From Gammaproteobacteria bacterium UBA5338 (GTDB lineage Bacteria > Pseudomonadota > Gammaproteobacteria > Pseudomonadales > UBA5862), in the NCBI GenBank assembly GCA_002408105.1, contig DHQM01000110.1, positions 1 through 6,109 on the forward strand: a stretch of DNA of 6,109 nt, read 5' to 3'. Shown here in pieces: positions 5,781 through 6,109 of the stretch. The notes beneath the pieces are model-generated. The model worked only from the letters and a program-made list of their open reading frames with translations, was not told the DNA's origin and did not search any database. Each line of letters opens with the position of its first letter. Position 1 is the stretch's first letter. Both the position numbers and the translations under genes were made by a program.

Positions 5781-5951
5781 TCAAATATTGCTCGTTAGAT
5801 GCCACGCCCCGCACGGGCACTTGTATGCGCGAAGGCGACGGTGCTTACCATGGAGCCTGGCGCGTCGCCGCGCATGAGACTTGCTAGAAAATGGGACCTT
5901 CCCCGGCGTCGGGCACACAGCACACAAATCGACGCGGTAGGCAGCCTCCAT
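5781..5951 (-). CDS. 56-aa Cys/His microprotein, zinc-finger-like
   Basis: A complete 56-codon frame, ATG to TGA, lies between the preceding small gene and the portal. It starts on the last base of the upstream stop (TGATG) and ends 13 nt before the portal start, so it is tightly packed into the operon. It has a CAVC pair (C10, C13), a very basic middle (residues 24-42, rich in Arg, Lys and His), and a C-terminal motif YKCPCGAWHLTS with C45, C47, W50 and H51. A CxxC pair plus a distal CPxCGxWHLT-like motif recurs in small phage and prophage proteins and suggests one zinc site, with a basic linker that could touch nucleic acid. The C-x-C spacing at the second knuckle is short. Metal binding and function are inference; the absence of any other use for this gap supports it as a real gene. 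Confidence 0.72.
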   Translation of the reverse strand: MEAAYRVDLCAVCPTPGKVPFSSKSHARRRARLHGKHRRLRAYKCPCGAWHLTSNI

Positions 5952-6109
5952 CACCCCAGCCCATCACTCAGAATCGTGCTCTGCCGACCACTGGAGAGCT
6001 TCCGCGCATCCCTGCGCCTGCGCTCCTGCTCCAGCACTTCTTCATCAGGCATCGGAATCACCGGCTGCGCACCCGGACGGTCTACGTCCTTCGTCGCGCC
6101 CAGCGTGAT
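5951..6109 (-). CDS. Small conserved phage protein upstream of portal (3' part only)
   Basis: This is the last 52 residues of an open frame that enters from the right edge, so its start is outside the window. The visible part is hydrophilic: a Pro-rich stretch (PVIPMPDEEV), a strongly charged helix with a run of arginines (EQERRRRDARK), and the C-terminal end SGRQSTILSDGLG before a TGA stop. Small proteins with a charged helix followed by an S-T-I-L-(T/S)-x-G-L-G end are common just upstream of the portal gene in short-tailed phages and are usually annotated as hypothetical. Function is unknown; a virion or packaging-linked role is inferred from position only. Its stop codon shares one base with the start of the next gene (TGATG), which implies translational coupling. 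Confidence 0.72.
   Translation of the reverse strand: MTLGATKDVDRPGAQPVIPMPDEEVLEQERRRRDARKLSSGRQSTILSDGLG

Noticed and set aside
1..6109. tRNA genes, CRISPR arrays, insertion sequences or attachment sites
   Set aside because: No cloverleaf, no regularly spaced repeats, no transposase-like frame and no terminal inverted repeats were seen; nearly all of the window is phage coding sequence.

Overview
This window is a stretch of a tailed-phage or prophage virion-morphogenesis module. All supported genes lie on the minus strand and read from high to low coordinates. The portal, scaffold, capsid and tail-tube proteins resemble those of short-tailed (podovirus-type) phages whose capsid module is related to T7-like and Bordetella BPP-1/Bcep22-type phages. 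The DNA is GC-rich, Shine-Dalgarno sequences are plain, and GTG starts are frequent (portal, 109-aa protein, capsid, tail tubular protein A). This suggests a phage of a GC-rich proteobacterium, but the host cannot be named. No integrase, lysis, replication or host gene is visible, so lifestyle is undecided.

Layout in transcription order. The window enters inside a small conserved phage protein ending in STILSDGLG (6109-5951). It is followed by a 56-aa cysteine-containing microprotein of zinc-finger type (5951-5781), the portal (5767-4220), a 109-aa head-associated protein that overlaps the portal by 8 nt (4227-3898), and the scaffold (3876-2944). The largest gap, about 186 nt, separates scaffold from capsid. 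It holds a hairpin over the scaffold stop, a candidate sigma70-like promoter in a local AT-rich patch, a long leader hairpin and three copies of a 6-mer. Then come the major capsid protein (2757-1906) and a small, probably decoration-type protein (1896-1630), coupled through a full-length Shine-Dalgarno that contains the capsid stop codon. A textbook intrinsic terminator follows (1609-1587).

Beyond the terminator the head-to-tail connection genes are packed with 1- or 4-nt overlaps: a 147-aa conserved unknown (1571-1128), a GroES-like co-chaperonin (1131-850), tail tubular protein A (853-182), and the start of a large tail/stabilisation-type protein that leaves the window (182-1).

Together these genes build the procapsid (portal plus scaffold plus capsid), decorate it and fit the tail adaptor. 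The promoter, leader hairpin and terminator around capsid and decoration would allow these two high-copy proteins to be made in excess. The most notable item is the phage-encoded GroES homologue inside the structural operon, which suggests that the phage supplies its own lid to the host GroEL for folding capsid or tail proteins.
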